Shown here in pieces: positions 17,741 through 26,935 of a stretch of DNA of 64,000 nt. This DNA is from Urbifossiella limnaea (lineage in GTDB: Bacteria; Planctomycetota; Planctomycetia; Gemmatales; Gemmataceae). The translations under genes and the position numbers were made by a program. The DNA is taken from the NCBI RefSeq assembly GCF_007747215.1, contig NZ_CP036273.1, forward strand, positions 1,054,001 through 1,118,000, written 5' to 3'. Within the stretch, counting starts at the first letter, position 1. The number at the start of each line of letters is the position of its first letter. The notes under the pieces are model-generated. The model did not search any database. It saw only the letters and a list, made by a program, of their open reading frames with translations, and was not told where the DNA came from.

Positions 17741-18039
17741 CAGTCGACCTCCCAGCCGGCAGCCACCAGCTCGTCCCCCGAGTCGAACGCCTCCCGCGGC
17801 GAGGCGAGGAGGGCCGGGAGCGTCGGCGGCAGCGCGTAGAGGTTCGTGAGGAACACGGTGGCGGAGTACCCGGTCAGGCCGACAGCCCCCCGGGCGTCGA
17901 ACAGCACCCCCAGCTCGGCGGCCCCGCGGGCCCGCCGGACGAGGGGGAGGAACGGCCACGCCGGCCACAGGGCCGGCGTAGCGACGAGCAGCCGGTGCCG
18001 GGCGACGGACACCGGCCCGGGTGCGGACGGAACGGACAT
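17740..18039 (-). CDS. 99-aa protein of unknown family, coupled to the clamp-like gene
   Basis: Starts at ATG 18039 with GAGGATC upstream. The sequence (RHRLLVATPALWPAWPFLPLVRR, then ELGVLFDARGAVGLTGYSATVFLTNLYALP, ending SGDELVAAGWEVD) looks like a compact alpha/beta protein with no membrane segment. No named family is recognised. The stop codon shares a base with the clamp-like gene's start, and it begins 23 bases after the preceding gene, so it is embedded in the operon. An adaptor or regulator role would fit but is only a guess. Confidence 0.6.
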   Translation of the reverse strand: MSVPSAPGPVSVARHRLLVATPALWPAWPFLPLVRRARGAAELGVLFDARGAVGLTGYSATVFLTNLYALPPTLPALLASPREAFDSGDELVAAGWEVD

Positions 18040-18062
18040 GGCGATCCTCGTGCGTGTGCGGT

Positions 18063-18929
18063 TCAGGCACCGACGGGAGCCGGGGCCAGGGCCTCGACCT
18101 TGGCGCGGAGCTCCCGCTGGGCGGCGGCCAGCTCCCGCTCCAGCCGCCCCCGCTCGTCGGCCAGGTACTCGGCGTACGCCTCCACCTTGAACCGCGCCGC
18201 GCGGATCTTCTCGGCCGCCCGCTCGACCGTCCCCGGGCGGGTGTCGGCGTCGAACCCGGCCACCGCCCGGCGGTAGTCGGCGATCAGCCCGGACAGCCCG
18301 TCGGCCACCGCCTCCTTCACGGACCGGTCGCCCTCGGGGGTGCCGGCCGGGACCGGGAAGCGAAGGGTCTGGCCGTTGAGCCGGCCGAGCATCGCCTGGA
18401 CCTTGTCCACGAAGGCGGCGTGCCGCGCCGGGACGAAGTAGACGCCCCCCTGGGGCCGCACCGGGAACAGGTCGGCGTGGCGGTCGAACAGCTTCTGGAT
18501 CACTCTGGTGACATCCGCCCCGCTGCGGGCGTCGATCGCCCGGTCGAGCTCCTCCTGGGCCAGCGTCGCCAGCCCCGGGAGGTCGCACCTCACCGTGCCG
18601 GTCTTCTTGTCGAGGGTGAGCATCGTCTCCAGCTCGTACTCGAACCGGTCGCCGTCGCGGGACTCGGCCGTGAACTGGAAGGTGACGGTGGCGTCGTCCT
18701 CGCCGACCTGGCGGATGATGCGGCGGTCGCACAGCTTCTTGCAGGCGCGGGTGAAGGCGTGGCGGGGGGCCAGCTCGCGGGCGACGCCCTCGTCGAGGCC
18801 GGCGTCGCGGAGGGCGGTGAGCAGCGCCGGGTGGGTGACGGCGACGCCGGCGCACGTCCAGGCGATCACCTCCCCGAGGAGGCGGGTGCCGGCGGGCAGC
18901 GCGGGCGGGGCCGGGCGGGTCGAGGTCAT
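18063..18929 (-). CDS. DUF6744-like protein in the MoxR-VWA operon
   Basis: 288 residues from ATG 18929, chosen for AAGGA 10 bases upstream and for operon spacing. The N-terminal part (GEVIAWTCAGVAVTHPALLTALRDAGLDEG...PRHAFTRACKKLCDRR) suggests a helical, perhaps winged-helix-like, domain. A central beta-rich segment follows (DATVTFQFTAESRDGDRFEYELETMLTLDKKTG), and then a long C-terminal coiled coil (AAEKIRAARFKVEAYAEYLADERGRLERELAAAQRELRAKVEAL). The overall pattern recalls DUF6744, a family of unknown function; I cannot verify this by a search. It lies between the VWA gene (19035) and the 99-aa gene. It may be the substrate or adaptor of the ATPase pair. Confidence 0.6.
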   Translation of the reverse strand: MTSTRPAPPALPAGTRLLGEVIAWTCAGVAVTHPALLTALRDAGLDEGVARELAPRHAFTRACKKLCDRRIIRQVGEDDATVTFQFTAESRDGDRFEYELETMLTLDKKTGTVRCDLPGLATLAQEELDRAIDARSGADVTRVIQKLFDRHADLFPVRPQGGVYFVPARHAAFVDKVQAMLGRLNGQTLRFPVPAGTPEGDRSVKEAVADGLSGLIADYRRAVAGFDADTRPGTVERAAEKIRAARFKVEAYAEYLADERGRLERELAAAQRELRAKVEALAPAPVGA

Positions 18930-19034
18930 GGCGGAGTCCTTTCGTGTTCGGGAGGGAACCGGGAACGTCACCGCCCGCGGACCCGCCCCGGGCGGGCCGG
19001 CGGCGCGTCGCAGGCGGCGGGAAACGACGTGGGG

Positions 19035-20417
19035 TCAGACGGACAGGGCGCGGCCGACGGCCGGGTCGTCTGGCGAGAGGGCGGCGACGCGGTGGCACTC
19101 GTCGCTGACGCGGGCCAGGTCGCCCGGCTCGCTCCCGACGACGAGCGACACCACCCGGGCCTTGACCGCCCGCCGCCAGGCGTTGAACCGGGCGGCCAGG
19201 TCGGCCGGGATCTGGCAGAGGGCGTCGGTGACGAACAGGACGTCGGTCACCCCCGGCGGGGCGCCGAGCCGGCGGTAGTAGTCGGGCAACTCCCGGATCG
19301 GCAGGTCGAGCGACGACCCGCGGCCGAGGAAGGCGGCCACCCAGTCGCACAGCGCCGCCTCGTCCCACCGGCCGGGCGGGAGGGTGAGGAGCCGCTCGCC
19401 GGTGTCCCCGGCGTAGGCGACGAGGCCGCACCACCGCCGCTGCCGGCGGGCGACCCACGCCAGGGCCAGGGCCAGGGCCTTGGCCGTCTCGGCCTTGGCC
19501 CCCTGCATGCTGCCGCTCTCGTCCACGACGGCGATGACCGGCCCCTTTCCCGCCGGCTCGACGGCATGGTGCTCGCGACACAACGCCTGGTGCTCGGCGA
19601 CCCGCCGCAGGGTTTCCAGCTCCAGCTCCGGGACCACGAGCCGCGCCAGCTCGCTCGTCAGCAGCCGGCCGACGTCGCCGCCGGTGGTGACCCCGACGAC
19701 GTCGTCGACCCCGTGGGCGGCCTTCATCCGCTGCCGGGACTGGGCGACCCGGCGGAACCGCCCGGCCAGGTCGCACACCCGCCGCAGGCCCGGGTCCGAG
19801 CGCACCCGCCGGAACAGCGCGGCCACGGCCCCCGGGTCGACCGAGCCGGGACCGCCCGCCCCGAGGCCGAGCCCGAGCGCGGCGGCCGCGTCGAACACCT
19901 CGCCGACCTCCTTCCCGGCCTCGGCCGCGGCCCGGGCGGCGGCCCGAAGAGCAGCCATCTCCCGCCCGGCCGGGTCGGGGTCGGGGCGGGCGGCCTGCTC
20001 GCCCGCCAGCGCCGCGAACTGCTCGGCGAAGGCGACCGCGGCGACGGCCGCGGCCGGGTCGCACAGGGCGGTGGCGGCGTGCAGCGCCCGGTAGTCCGGG
20101 GTGTCGAACAGCTGGGCCAGGAACTCGCGGCGGAGCGGGTCGGCGCAGGCCGGGGCGAGCCGCGGGTCGGGGTCGAAGGCGGCGGCCAGGAAGTCGGCCG
20201 CGGCCGGCTCCCCGGGGTCGAGCCGCCGGAGCCGGTCGCTGTCGGCCAGGAGGTCCCGCCCGCGGCGGAGGGCCCAGGCGTCGAGCTCCAGGGCGGTCGG
20301 GCCGGCGGGTACCCCGGGCGGGCTGTCCGCCGGGGAGAGGAGCGGGGCGTCCGGGCCGGCGGGCGGGGCGTCCTCGCCCCCGAGGTCGAGGAGCCGGAGC
20401 AGGTCGTCGGGGGTCAT
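19035..20417 (-). CDS. ViaA-like VWA-domain partner of the MoxR ATPase
   Basis: 460 residues. The helical N-terminal 285 residues lack a recognised enzyme motif. The C-terminal domain is a von Willebrand A fold with a complete-looking MIDAS start, VIAVVDESGSMQG (D299, S301, S303), then ALALALAWVARRQRRWCGLVAYAGD, GRGSSLDLPIRELP (threonine/serine of the metal site) and TDVLFVTDALCQIP. This arrangement, with the VWA domain last, matches ViaA, the partner of the MoxR-type AAA+ protein RavA in enterobacteria. In such pairs the VWA protein is thought to bring substrates to the ATPase, which remodels them or inserts metals. It is 139 bases downstream of the ATPase gene on the same strand. Confidence 0.85.
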   Translation of the reverse strand: MTPDDLLRLLDLGGEDAPPAGPDAPLLSPADSPPGVPAGPTALELDAWALRRGRDLLADSDRLRRLDPGEPAAADFLAAAFDPDPRLAPACADPLRREFLAQLFDTPDYRALHAATALCDPAAAVAAVAFAEQFAALAGEQAARPDPDPAGREMAALRAAARAAAEAGKEVGEVFDAAAALGLGLGAGGPGSVDPGAVAALFRRVRSDPGLRRVCDLAGRFRRVAQSRQRMKAAHGVDDVVGVTTGGDVGRLLTSELARLVVPELELETLRRVAEHQALCREHHAVEPAGKGPVIAVVDESGSMQGAKAETAKALALALAWVARRQRRWCGLVAYAGDTGERLLTLPPGRWDEAALCDWVAAFLGRGSSLDLPIRELPDYYRRLGAPPGVTDVLFVTDALCQIPADLAARFNAWRRAVKARVVSLVVGSEPGDLARVSDECHRVAALSPDDPAVGRALSV

Positions 20418-20556
20418 GGCGCCCCCCGGGGTTGCCGGCCGGCCGGCCGGGCGCGGGGGGACTCGCGGGCGGTCACAGGTGACCTCCTTCGTCGTGGGTG
20501 TGGGGTTGAGGGATGAGTCGGGACGGGCGGGACCGGGCGGGGGAGACGGGTCGGGG

Positions 20557-23500
20557 TCAGATCGCCTCGATGGAGGCGAGCTTGAGCTTCTTGAGCTGGT
20601 CCTTGACGTACGCCCGGGCCCGCTCGACCCGGCCGTTCCCGGTCACCGCCGCCAGCTGCCGCTCGATCTCGGCCAGCTTGGCCGCGGCCGTGGCGGCGCT
20701 CGTGAGGTTGCGGGCGTCGGTCGCGGCGAGCACCTGCTCGGCCTCGACCAGGAGGGCCGTCACTCGCATCCCGGCCGGGTTGGCGACCTTCGCGATCACC
20801 CGGGCGCAGGCCGCCGGCTGCTCCTCCGGGTCGTCCCACAGGACGCTGGCCAGCACCTCCAGGTGCTCGGGCTCGACCCGGTCGGCTCCGCCCAGCCAGG
20901 CGAACGCCCGGGCGACCCCGACCGCCTTCCGCTGCCGCCGGTCGCCCGGCCGCACCCCCTCCTTGGCCAGCTCCCGGAGGACCGTCTCCATCGCGTCCTT
21001 CGCGTCGTCCGCCCACGGGAGGGCGGCCGCCTCCCGGCCGGCCTGGTCGACCTCGGCCGGGGTGACGGTCGCGGCGAGGGCCGGGGTCAGGTCGTCGGCC
21101 CACAGGAGCCGCTTCCGCCCGTCCCCGCTCATCACCGGGCGGACGGCCTTGCGCAGCGCGAACCGGTCGAACACGGCGGCCAGCTCCTTGCCGCCCTCGA
21201 ACGCGCTCGGCCACTCGTTCGACGCGGCCACGCACAGCCGGAGCGGGACCGGGCGGGCGACCCCGCCGCCGTCGTCGAACGTCCGCTCGTTGAGGACGCG
21301 GAGGAGGGTGTTGAGGATGGCGCTCGACGCCTGTTGCCTAAGCCGGGGTATCGCTACCCAGACTCGGCTCCAGAACCGGACGTGCGAGTTTCCCCGCATC
21401 CGGCTCCTCAGTTCCTTGGTACTTGTCACGTACACCTCGCTTGTCTTCCGACGTTTTCCCGTGGTGACAGTGACGGTGAAGTAGCTGGAGGTTGCTCACG
21501 CTGTTCGTCCCGCCCTGCGAGCGGGCCCGCAGATGGTCCACCTCCGTCGCGTCACCGTGCTCGAAGTACAGTCCGCATCGGGGGCACATGCCCCGCTGCC
21601 GCTTCAGCAGCCGGGCGACCCACGGCATCACGCCGGGGTAGTGTCCAAGCCGACCGCTCCAATACAGCCAGTCCCCGTCGAACGGGCTGCGGGCACCTTG
21701 CACCTTCGCGTGCCGCACGATCTTGGTCTGCTCGTGCCGCACCAGGCGCAACCGGAACGTCTGGTTCTCGAACCGCCATCCCTGACCGGGGACGATCCGC
21801 CAGTACCGCTCCGCCGCCCACTTCTTGCCCTTGCCGGGGTGACGGCGATAGCACCAGCGCAGGAGCCGCCGGAACAGCACCGTGCCGATCTTCGAGAAGG
21901 ACCGCTTGCTGTTGGCGATGGAGAAGTAGTTGCTCCACCCCCGGATCAGCGGGTTCAGCGACCCGATCAGGGTGACCTGATGCGCGTCCTGATACCGTTC
22001 GATCACCTCCCGCAGGCGGGCGTAGTGCCGCTTCAACGACTCCTTGCTGGGCCGGATGAGGGTCTTGAACCCGAGCTTCTTCCCGTTGGTGCTACACCCG
22101 GATCGCGACGCCCCCGCGGGGAACTGTCGGACGGTGAACCCCAGGAAGTCGAACCCGGCACGGCCGCCCTCCTCGCGGAGGGTGTGGCCGATCCGGGTCT
22201 TGCTCGGCTTCAACTCCAGCCCCATCTCGCGCAACCACTCGGTCACGATCTGTTGGCACTGCTCGACGACCGCCCGGTCCTTGTGAAGGACCACGAAGTC
22301 GTCGGCGTAGCGGATCACGTCCGGCACCGCGGTGTTGGACCGGGTGCCGGGGATGTGTCGCCGGGGGAATCGTTCCCGGAGCAGGGTCTCCAGACCGTGG
22401 AGCGCGATGTTCGCCAGCAGCGGCGAGATCGCGCCGCCCTGCGGCGTCCCCTCTTCGGTTGGGAAAAGGGTGTCGCCGTCCAGTACGCCCGCCTTGAGCC
22501 ACGCTCGGAGTTGGCGGGCGAGGGCCGGGAAGGTGTTCACCTTCCGCAGCAGGGCCTCGTGGTCGATCCGGTCGAAGCACTTCGCGATGTCGGCGTCGAG
22601 GACGTACTTGTCCTTCCGGCCGACCGCGATGTAGATCGCCATGATCGCGTCCCAGCAGGACCGACCGGGGCGGAACCCGTAGCTGTTGGGCTCGAACCTG
22701 GCTTCCCATTCGGGTTCCAGCGCGAACCGGACCAGGGTCTGCAACGCCCGGTCGTGGATCGTCGGGATGCCCAGCGGGCGGAGTTCGTCGGTCCCCGGCT
22801 TGGGGATGTGAACCCGTCGCACCGGGTCGGCTTCGTCGGACAGGCGTAGCGAAGCCGCCACCGCAAGACGCGCGCGGGGGTGAAGTGACTTGACCCCATC
22901 GACGCCGGCGGTGTTCTTCCCGCCGTTGTCCTGCGTCACCCTTCGGACCGCCAACAGCTTGGCCGCTCGGTTGGCCAGCAAGAGCTTTTGGAGCTTGCGA
23001 ACAGAACTCGTGTCGCCTCGGGTCGAGGCTCGGTAGATCCGCTTTTGGAGCTTGAAGACGTCCCGCTCGATCTGGGACCAGGGGAGCGTCTCCCACCCAT
23101 CCATCGGACTCTCGTCCGTGGTCATGGTGTCTGAACTCGTACTCACAGCCCTACCTCCCAAGGAACCGTGCCCACGTCAGCATGTCCCCGGGCTTTCCCC
23201 GGGGCGTTCGCTTCTTGGGCAATCCCACCCGGCCGCGACATGCGGTTGACACCTGCTCCGGCACGCGCCGGAGAGTTGCGGTCGGGTTACCTCGTTCCTC
23301 ATTCCGGTGTTGCGCTGGACGACGGGCCTTGCTATTCGCCGGGGTACTTGAGGATGCGAACCGGATCGGTAAGGAACCCGTCCGGCGGTGTGGCTCCGTA
23401 TTCAAGCGGGCCACCTGTTCCCCATGCCCTTTTGGGCCAAGCCGATAACCCGAGTAGGCTTGTTGACGATGACGGCGATTCGGACGCAAGTTCGTGTTCC

Positions 23501-24090
23501 TACCCATGTCCAGCCGAGCTTGATGGGATTCCCGGTCGGATTCCGGGTTACCACCGTTCAGGCCCGCTTCAGGGATTGATGGTCAGTCGCTACCCTGGGG
23601 CCTGTGCTTCACCTCTCGCATCTGAGGGGCGGGAGTCTCACCCGCACCGGAACGAAGTTGTCGTGACCGCTTGGTCACGCCGTCGAACCCCGACTGCTCA
23701 CGCAGCCGTTTCCGACGAACGAGTCGCACTGAAGATCTCGTCGAGGAAGCACACGTCGGCCTCGGGGAGGCGGCCGGTGGTCACGCGGACGAACCGGTCC
23801 TCCTTCAGGCCGGCGAGCGACACCGGGCCGAATAGCTCGTCCGGCTGGGTGAACTTGGTCAGCAGGGCGGTGAACCGGCGCCCGTCCAGCCACCGGGCGA
23901 CGGCGTCGAGGAGCAGGCTCTTGGCGGTCCCGGGGGGGCCGACGAGGAGCACGTGCTCGCGGGCGACGAGGGCGGTGAGGACGAGGTCGACCTCGTCGTC
24001 CCGCTCGATGAGCGCGGCGGCCAGCCCGGCGCGGGCGGCGAGGAACTTGTCTCGCACCGGGGTGCGGGACGGCGGGCGGACCAGCTTCAT
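20557..24090 (-). CDS. RavA-like MoxR AAA+ ATPase, gene split by a group II intron
   Basis: The coding parts are 23730-24090 and 20557-21332 on the minus strand. Joined they give 378 residues in one frame. Exon 1 starts at ATG 24090 (GGAGG upstream) and holds Walker A GPPGTAKS at residues 51-58, TKFTQPDELFGP, GRLPEAD and Walker B VCFLDEIF at 113-120. After splicing the next residues are KASSAILNTLL, the invariant MoxR continuation, then VAASNEWP (sensor 1) and a C-terminal helical domain. The closest described relative is RavA. Splicing of the intron (21333-23729) is required for an active ATPase, as the unspliced frame stops a few codons into the intron. First gene of the operon running to 15129. 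Confidence 0.88.
21333..23729 (-). mobile_element. Group II intron inserted in the moxR gene
   Basis: 2397 bases. The 5' end is GTGCGACTCG (the GUGYG signature, starting at 23729) and the 3' end is ...GGCAAC (the AY signature, ending at 21333). Domain V is clear just before the end: GAGCCGGATGCGGGG, AAAC, then TCGCACGTCCGGTTC; domain VI follows. About 580 bases of ribozyme domain I-III sequence precede the maturase gene. Joining the flanking exons gives GAC GAG ATC TTC A|AG GCG, that is DEIFKA, exactly the conserved MoxR sequence, which fixes both splice sites. The element is in the sense orientation of the host gene, so it can be removed from the mRNA. Confidence 0.93.
21338..23146 (-). CDS. 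ltrA: Group II intron reverse transcriptase/maturase with HNH endonuclease domain
   Basis: About 602 residues from GTG 23146, preceded by GGAGGT. It has the RT palm motifs (IPTIHDRALQTLVRFALEPEWEARFEPNSYGFRPGRS, DADIAKCFDRIDH, TPQGGAISPLLANIALHGL, and the catalytic VIRYADDFVVL), a maturase X domain (LIRGWSNYFS... RRLLRWCYRRHP), and a C-terminal HNH nuclease with paired cysteines (MCPRCGLYFEHGDATEVDHL, LLHRHCHHGKTS). These act in splicing and in retrohoming of the intron. The frame stays open through domain V and VI and stops only 5 bases before the intron end, so the last 30 or so residues are encoded by catalytic RNA sequence and may have no protein role. Confidence 0.92.
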   Translation of the reverse strand: MSTSSDTMTTDESPMDGWETLPWSQIERDVFKLQKRIYRASTRGDTSSVRKLQKLLLANRAAKLLAVRRVTQDNGGKNTAGVDGVKSLHPRARLAVAASLRLSDEADPVRRVHIPKPGTDELRPLGIPTIHDRALQTLVRFALEPEWEARFEPNSYGFRPGRSCWDAIMAIYIAVGRKDKYVLDADIAKCFDRIDHEALLRKVNTFPALARQLRAWLKAGVLDGDTLFPTEEGTPQGGAISPLLANIALHGLETLLRERFPRRHIPGTRSNTAVPDVIRYADDFVVLHKDRAVVEQCQQIVTEWLREMGLELKPSKTRIGHTLREEGGRAGFDFLGFTVRQFPAGASRSGCSTNGKKLGFKTLIRPSKESLKRHYARLREVIERYQDAHQVTLIGSLNPLIRGWSNYFSIANSKRSFSKIGTVLFRRLLRWCYRRHPGKGKKWAAERYWRIVPGQGWRFENQTFRLRLVRHEQTKIVRHAKVQGARSPFDGDWLYWSGRLGHYPGVMPWVARLLKRQRGMCPRCGLYFEHGDATEVDHLRARSQGGTNSVSNLQLLHRHCHHGKTSEDKRGVRDKYQGTEEPDAGKLARPVLEPSLGSDTPA

Positions 24091-24339
24091 GCGACGACCT
24101 CCGTTGACGTGTCGTGGGATACCCGGGCCGCGCCCGGGCGGCCGACGGGGGGCTGCGGCCCGCCCGCGGCAGCACCGAGCGAAACCCCGAGCCGTGACGG
24201 CTACGTGGGGTTCAACCAAGAATGACACGAACGTGACCGGGATTAAGCTCGCGCCCGACGCGCATCGGAAACGACGACCGTGGCCTCCTCCGACGCGTCT
24301 CCAGACCGGCTCGGTGGGCTCCACAAGCAGGTGCGGGGG
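24091..24339. promoter_or_regulatory. Upstream region of the MoxR-VWA operon
   Basis: 249 bases between the ATPase start and the small gene on the same strand. It contains a GC-rich segment (GGGCGGCCGACGGGGGGC, 24138-24155) and a relatively AT-richer stretch around 24205-24245. The promoter of the seven-gene operon is expected here, but I see no convincing -35/-10 pair. No gene is visible. Confidence 0.3.
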
Positions 24340-24516
24340 TCACACCGCACTCGCGGACGGCCGCTTGCGGGCCGGCTTCTCGGTCAACGTGCGGCAGAGC
24401 TCCGCGTACTCGTCGGTCCGATGCCCCCGGCGAAAGGCGTCGACCAGACCGGCGATCTCCTCGACGGCGGGTCGCACGTCGTCGGCGCTCCCGCCGCCGG
24501 GGGGTCGTTTCGCCAT
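24340..24516 (-). CDS. Short DUF6398-like protein, probably a truncated remnant
   Basis: 58 residues from ATG 24516 (GGAG 7 bases upstream): an N-terminal RPAVEEIAGLVDAFRRGHRTDEYAELCRTLTEKPARKRP and then ASAV and stop. The pattern EIAxLVDAFCxExLxDEYAxLCRxLxxKLARKRPSP is how I remember the start of the DUF6398 domain, which normally runs on for about 60 more residues. The C-terminal half is missing here, so this is likely a decayed gene still carrying its ribosome site. A related fragment (LTDQFCREHLT) ends the broken gene at 60109-60806. Confidence 0.5.
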   Translation of the reverse strand: MAKRPPGGGSADDVRPAVEEIAGLVDAFRRGHRTDEYAELCRTLTEKPARKRPSASAV

Positions 24517-24942
24517 CGCTGACTCCAGTCTCGACCCGAAAAGCGCTGATGCCGCTACCGGACGCCCAACTCGGCGGCGACGGCGGCCACCTTCCGCACC
24601 GCAGCCGGGCGGGTCATACGCCGCGTCTCTCCCAGGAAGCGGATCGCCTCCTCCTTCCTGCCCGTCCGCACCAGCCCGTACAGCCGCATCTCCCACCTGG
24701 ATTCGACGCCGGGGGCGGCGGCGTTCAACCACTCCACCCGGACCTTGCCGTCCGGGATGCCGCAGGTGAGAATCCGTCGGCGGTCGTCGGGGTAGTGCGT
24801 CTGCTTGTACCGGACGAGGCCGTCGATCATGCCGTGAACGTCGTCGGACGCGAACTCGGCCCACAGGTCGGGGTTCTCGGCCTCGATCACCTCCCACGCC
24901 TTGCGGTAGCCCTCCCGGGCACCCTCGAGGCCCACGCACTAG

Positions 24943-26800
24943 TCCTTAACGAAGCGTGATCTCAGCCGCGTTGATTGGTCTGCTTCTCAAAATGCTTGAA
25001 ATCCTCGGCCGTTTCCAGGGTTTGTGGGAGTAGCTGCTTCCCCTTCGCCCGGAATCCACCGAGGAGTTCAAGTGAAGCCCATCTTCCGCTCGTGGTTCCG
25101 CTCCCGCAAGTCCCGGATCGAGCGCCGACTCGACACGACACGCGACACCGCCACCCACCGCCCCGTGCTCTCGGCTCGCCCCCTCGACTACGACGTGTCG
25201 CGCCGCGACCGGGCCATCGCCCACGGCGGCATCGGGCTCATCCACACCCTCGCCCGGGAGGTCGGGCTACCCCGGGCCATCGACGACCGCCTGCACCTGC
25301 TCAAGGTGCACCTCCCCTACCACGAGTCCGACCACGTCCTCAACATCGCCTACAACGCGCTGTGCCACGGGACCTGCCTCCAGGACATCGACCTGCGGCG
25401 CAACGACGACGCCTTCCTCGACGCCCTCGGGGCGCGACGCATCCCGGACCCGACCACCGCCGGCGACTTCTGCCGACGCTTCACGGCCGCGGACCTCGAC
25501 ACGCTCCAGGACGCCATCGACGTAGCCCGACGGAACGTCTGGGCCGAGCAGCCCGCGTCGTTCTTCGACCGGGCCACGCTCGACATGGACGGCACGCTCG
25601 TCGCGACCACCGGGGCCTGCAAGGCCGGCATGGACATCGCCTACGACGGCACGTGGGGCTACCACCCCCTCGTCGTGACCCTGGCCGAGACCGGCGAGGT
25701 GCTGCGGCTGGTGAACCGGCCCGGCAACCGGCCCTCGCACGAGGGGGCCGCCGGCCAGGTCGATCGAGCCATTCTGCTCTGCCTGCGGGCCGGCTTCCGC
25801 CGCATCGTCCTCCGCGGCGACACCGACTTCTCGCAGACCGAGCACCTCGACCGCTGGCACGCCCTCCCGTGGGTCCGCTTCGTCTTCGGCTACGACGCCC
25901 GGCCCAACCTCCGTGCGGAAGCCGAGGACGTGCCGGCTTCCCAGTGGAAGCCGTTGCGTCGCCCGCCGTGCTACGACGTGAAGACGCGGCCCCGCACACG
26001 GCCCGAGGCCGTGAAGGATCGCATCGTCCGCGAGCGTGGCTTCGAGGTCTTACGGCTCAAGTCCGAGGAGGTCGCCGAGTTCGACTACCAGCCGACCGCG
26101 TGTGCCAACACCTTCCGCATGGTCGTGGTCCGCAAGCACATCTCGCGTGAGAAGGGGGAGCAGGTGCTGTTCCCCGAGGTGCGGTACTTCTTCTACCTCA
26201 CCAACGACCGGGACCTCACCGCCGCGGAGGTGGTGTTCGAGGCCAACGCCCGGTGCGACCAGGAGAACCTGCTGGCCCAGTTGCACGGCGGCACGCACGC
26301 CCTCGCCGCGCCGGTGGACGCCCTGGTCAGCAACGGGGCGTGGATGGTGATGACGGCCCTGGCGTGGACGTTGAAGGCGTGGTGGGCGTTGCTGCTGCCG
26401 GAGTCGCCGGGCCGGTGGCAGGAGCACCACCGGGCGGAGAAGATGCGCGTGCTGCGGATGGAGTTCAGGACGTTCGTGAACGCCTTCGTGACGATCCCGT
26501 GTCAGGTGCTCCAGACCAGCCGTCGCGTGGTGTTGCGACTGCTGGGCTGGAACCCGTACCTGATGACGTTCTTCCGCCTGGTGACACGGCTGCGTCAGTG
26601 AAGGTTCGTCATCGAAGTCGGGATCCGGATGTCCCGATCCGTGCGCACGCCGAGAGCGACACGCAGGAAGGAGAAGCGGGCGGATGACGTGAGAATCGCG
26701 TGGCGAGGCGGAACCAAGAGGGCTCCGCACGGTGAGGGTGTCGCTTCATCGAAGCGCGATCGACTCCGCAACAGACGGCCCAGGTCTCGCTTGTTTAAGG
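24943..26800 (+). mobile_element. IS1380-family insertion sequence
   Basis: The element, about 1858 bp, carries one transposase gene. Ends are imperfect inverted repeats: TCCTTAACGAAGCG at the left and CGCTTGTTTAAGGA at the right. CTAG lies outside each end (24939-24942 and 26801-26804), consistent with a 4-bp target duplication; as ACTAGT is palindromic at both borders the exact limits may be off by one or two bases. It inserted opposite in direction to the host operon. The 200 bases after the transposase stop show no further gene. Confidence 0.85.
25072..26601 (+). CDS. IS1380-family DDE transposase
   Basis: 509 residues from the GTG at 25072, which follows GAGGAGTTCAA. The family signature is present: the DDE catalytic core includes TLDMDGTLVATTG (first aspartate), RGDTDFSQ (second aspartate, about residue 250) and ARCDQENLLAQL (glutamate, about residue 405). 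Length and spacing are normal for the family, and no frame break is seen, so the enzyme is probably active. It mobilises the element that splits the gene at 24555-26936. Confidence 0.9.
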   Translation: MKPIFRSWFRSRKSRIERRLDTTRDTATHRPVLSARPLDYDVSRRDRAIAHGGIGLIHTLAREVGLPRAIDDRLHLLKVHLPYHESDHVLNIAYNALCHGTCLQDIDLRRNDDAFLDALGARRIPDPTTAGDFCRRFTAADLDTLQDAIDVARRNVWAEQPASFFDRATLDMDGTLVATTGACKAGMDIAYDGTWGYHPLVVTLAETGEVLRLVNRPGNRPSHEGAAGQVDRAILLCLRAGFRRIVLRGDTDFSQTEHLDRWHALPWVRFVFGYDARPNLRAEAEDVPASQWKPLRRPPCYDVKTRPRTRPEAVKDRIVRERGFEVLRLKSEEVAEFDYQPTACANTFRMVVVRKHISREKGEQVLFPEVRYFFYLTNDRDLTAAEVVFEANARCDQENLLAQLHGGTHALAAPVDALVSNGAWMVMTALAWTLKAWWALLLPESPGRWQEHHRAEKMRVLRMEFRTFVNAFVTIPCQVLQTSRRVVLRLLGWNPYLMTFFRLVTRLRQ

Positions 26801-26935
26801 ACTAGTTCCAGGCGACGTTGGCGAAGAACAGGGCGACGTGCATCGCCTCCGTCGAGTGATCGGCGTCGGGATTCAGGAGCAGGCGTTCCGCCATCTCCTT
26901 CATGATCTCGGACATCTTGCGCGGGTGGTGTGGCA

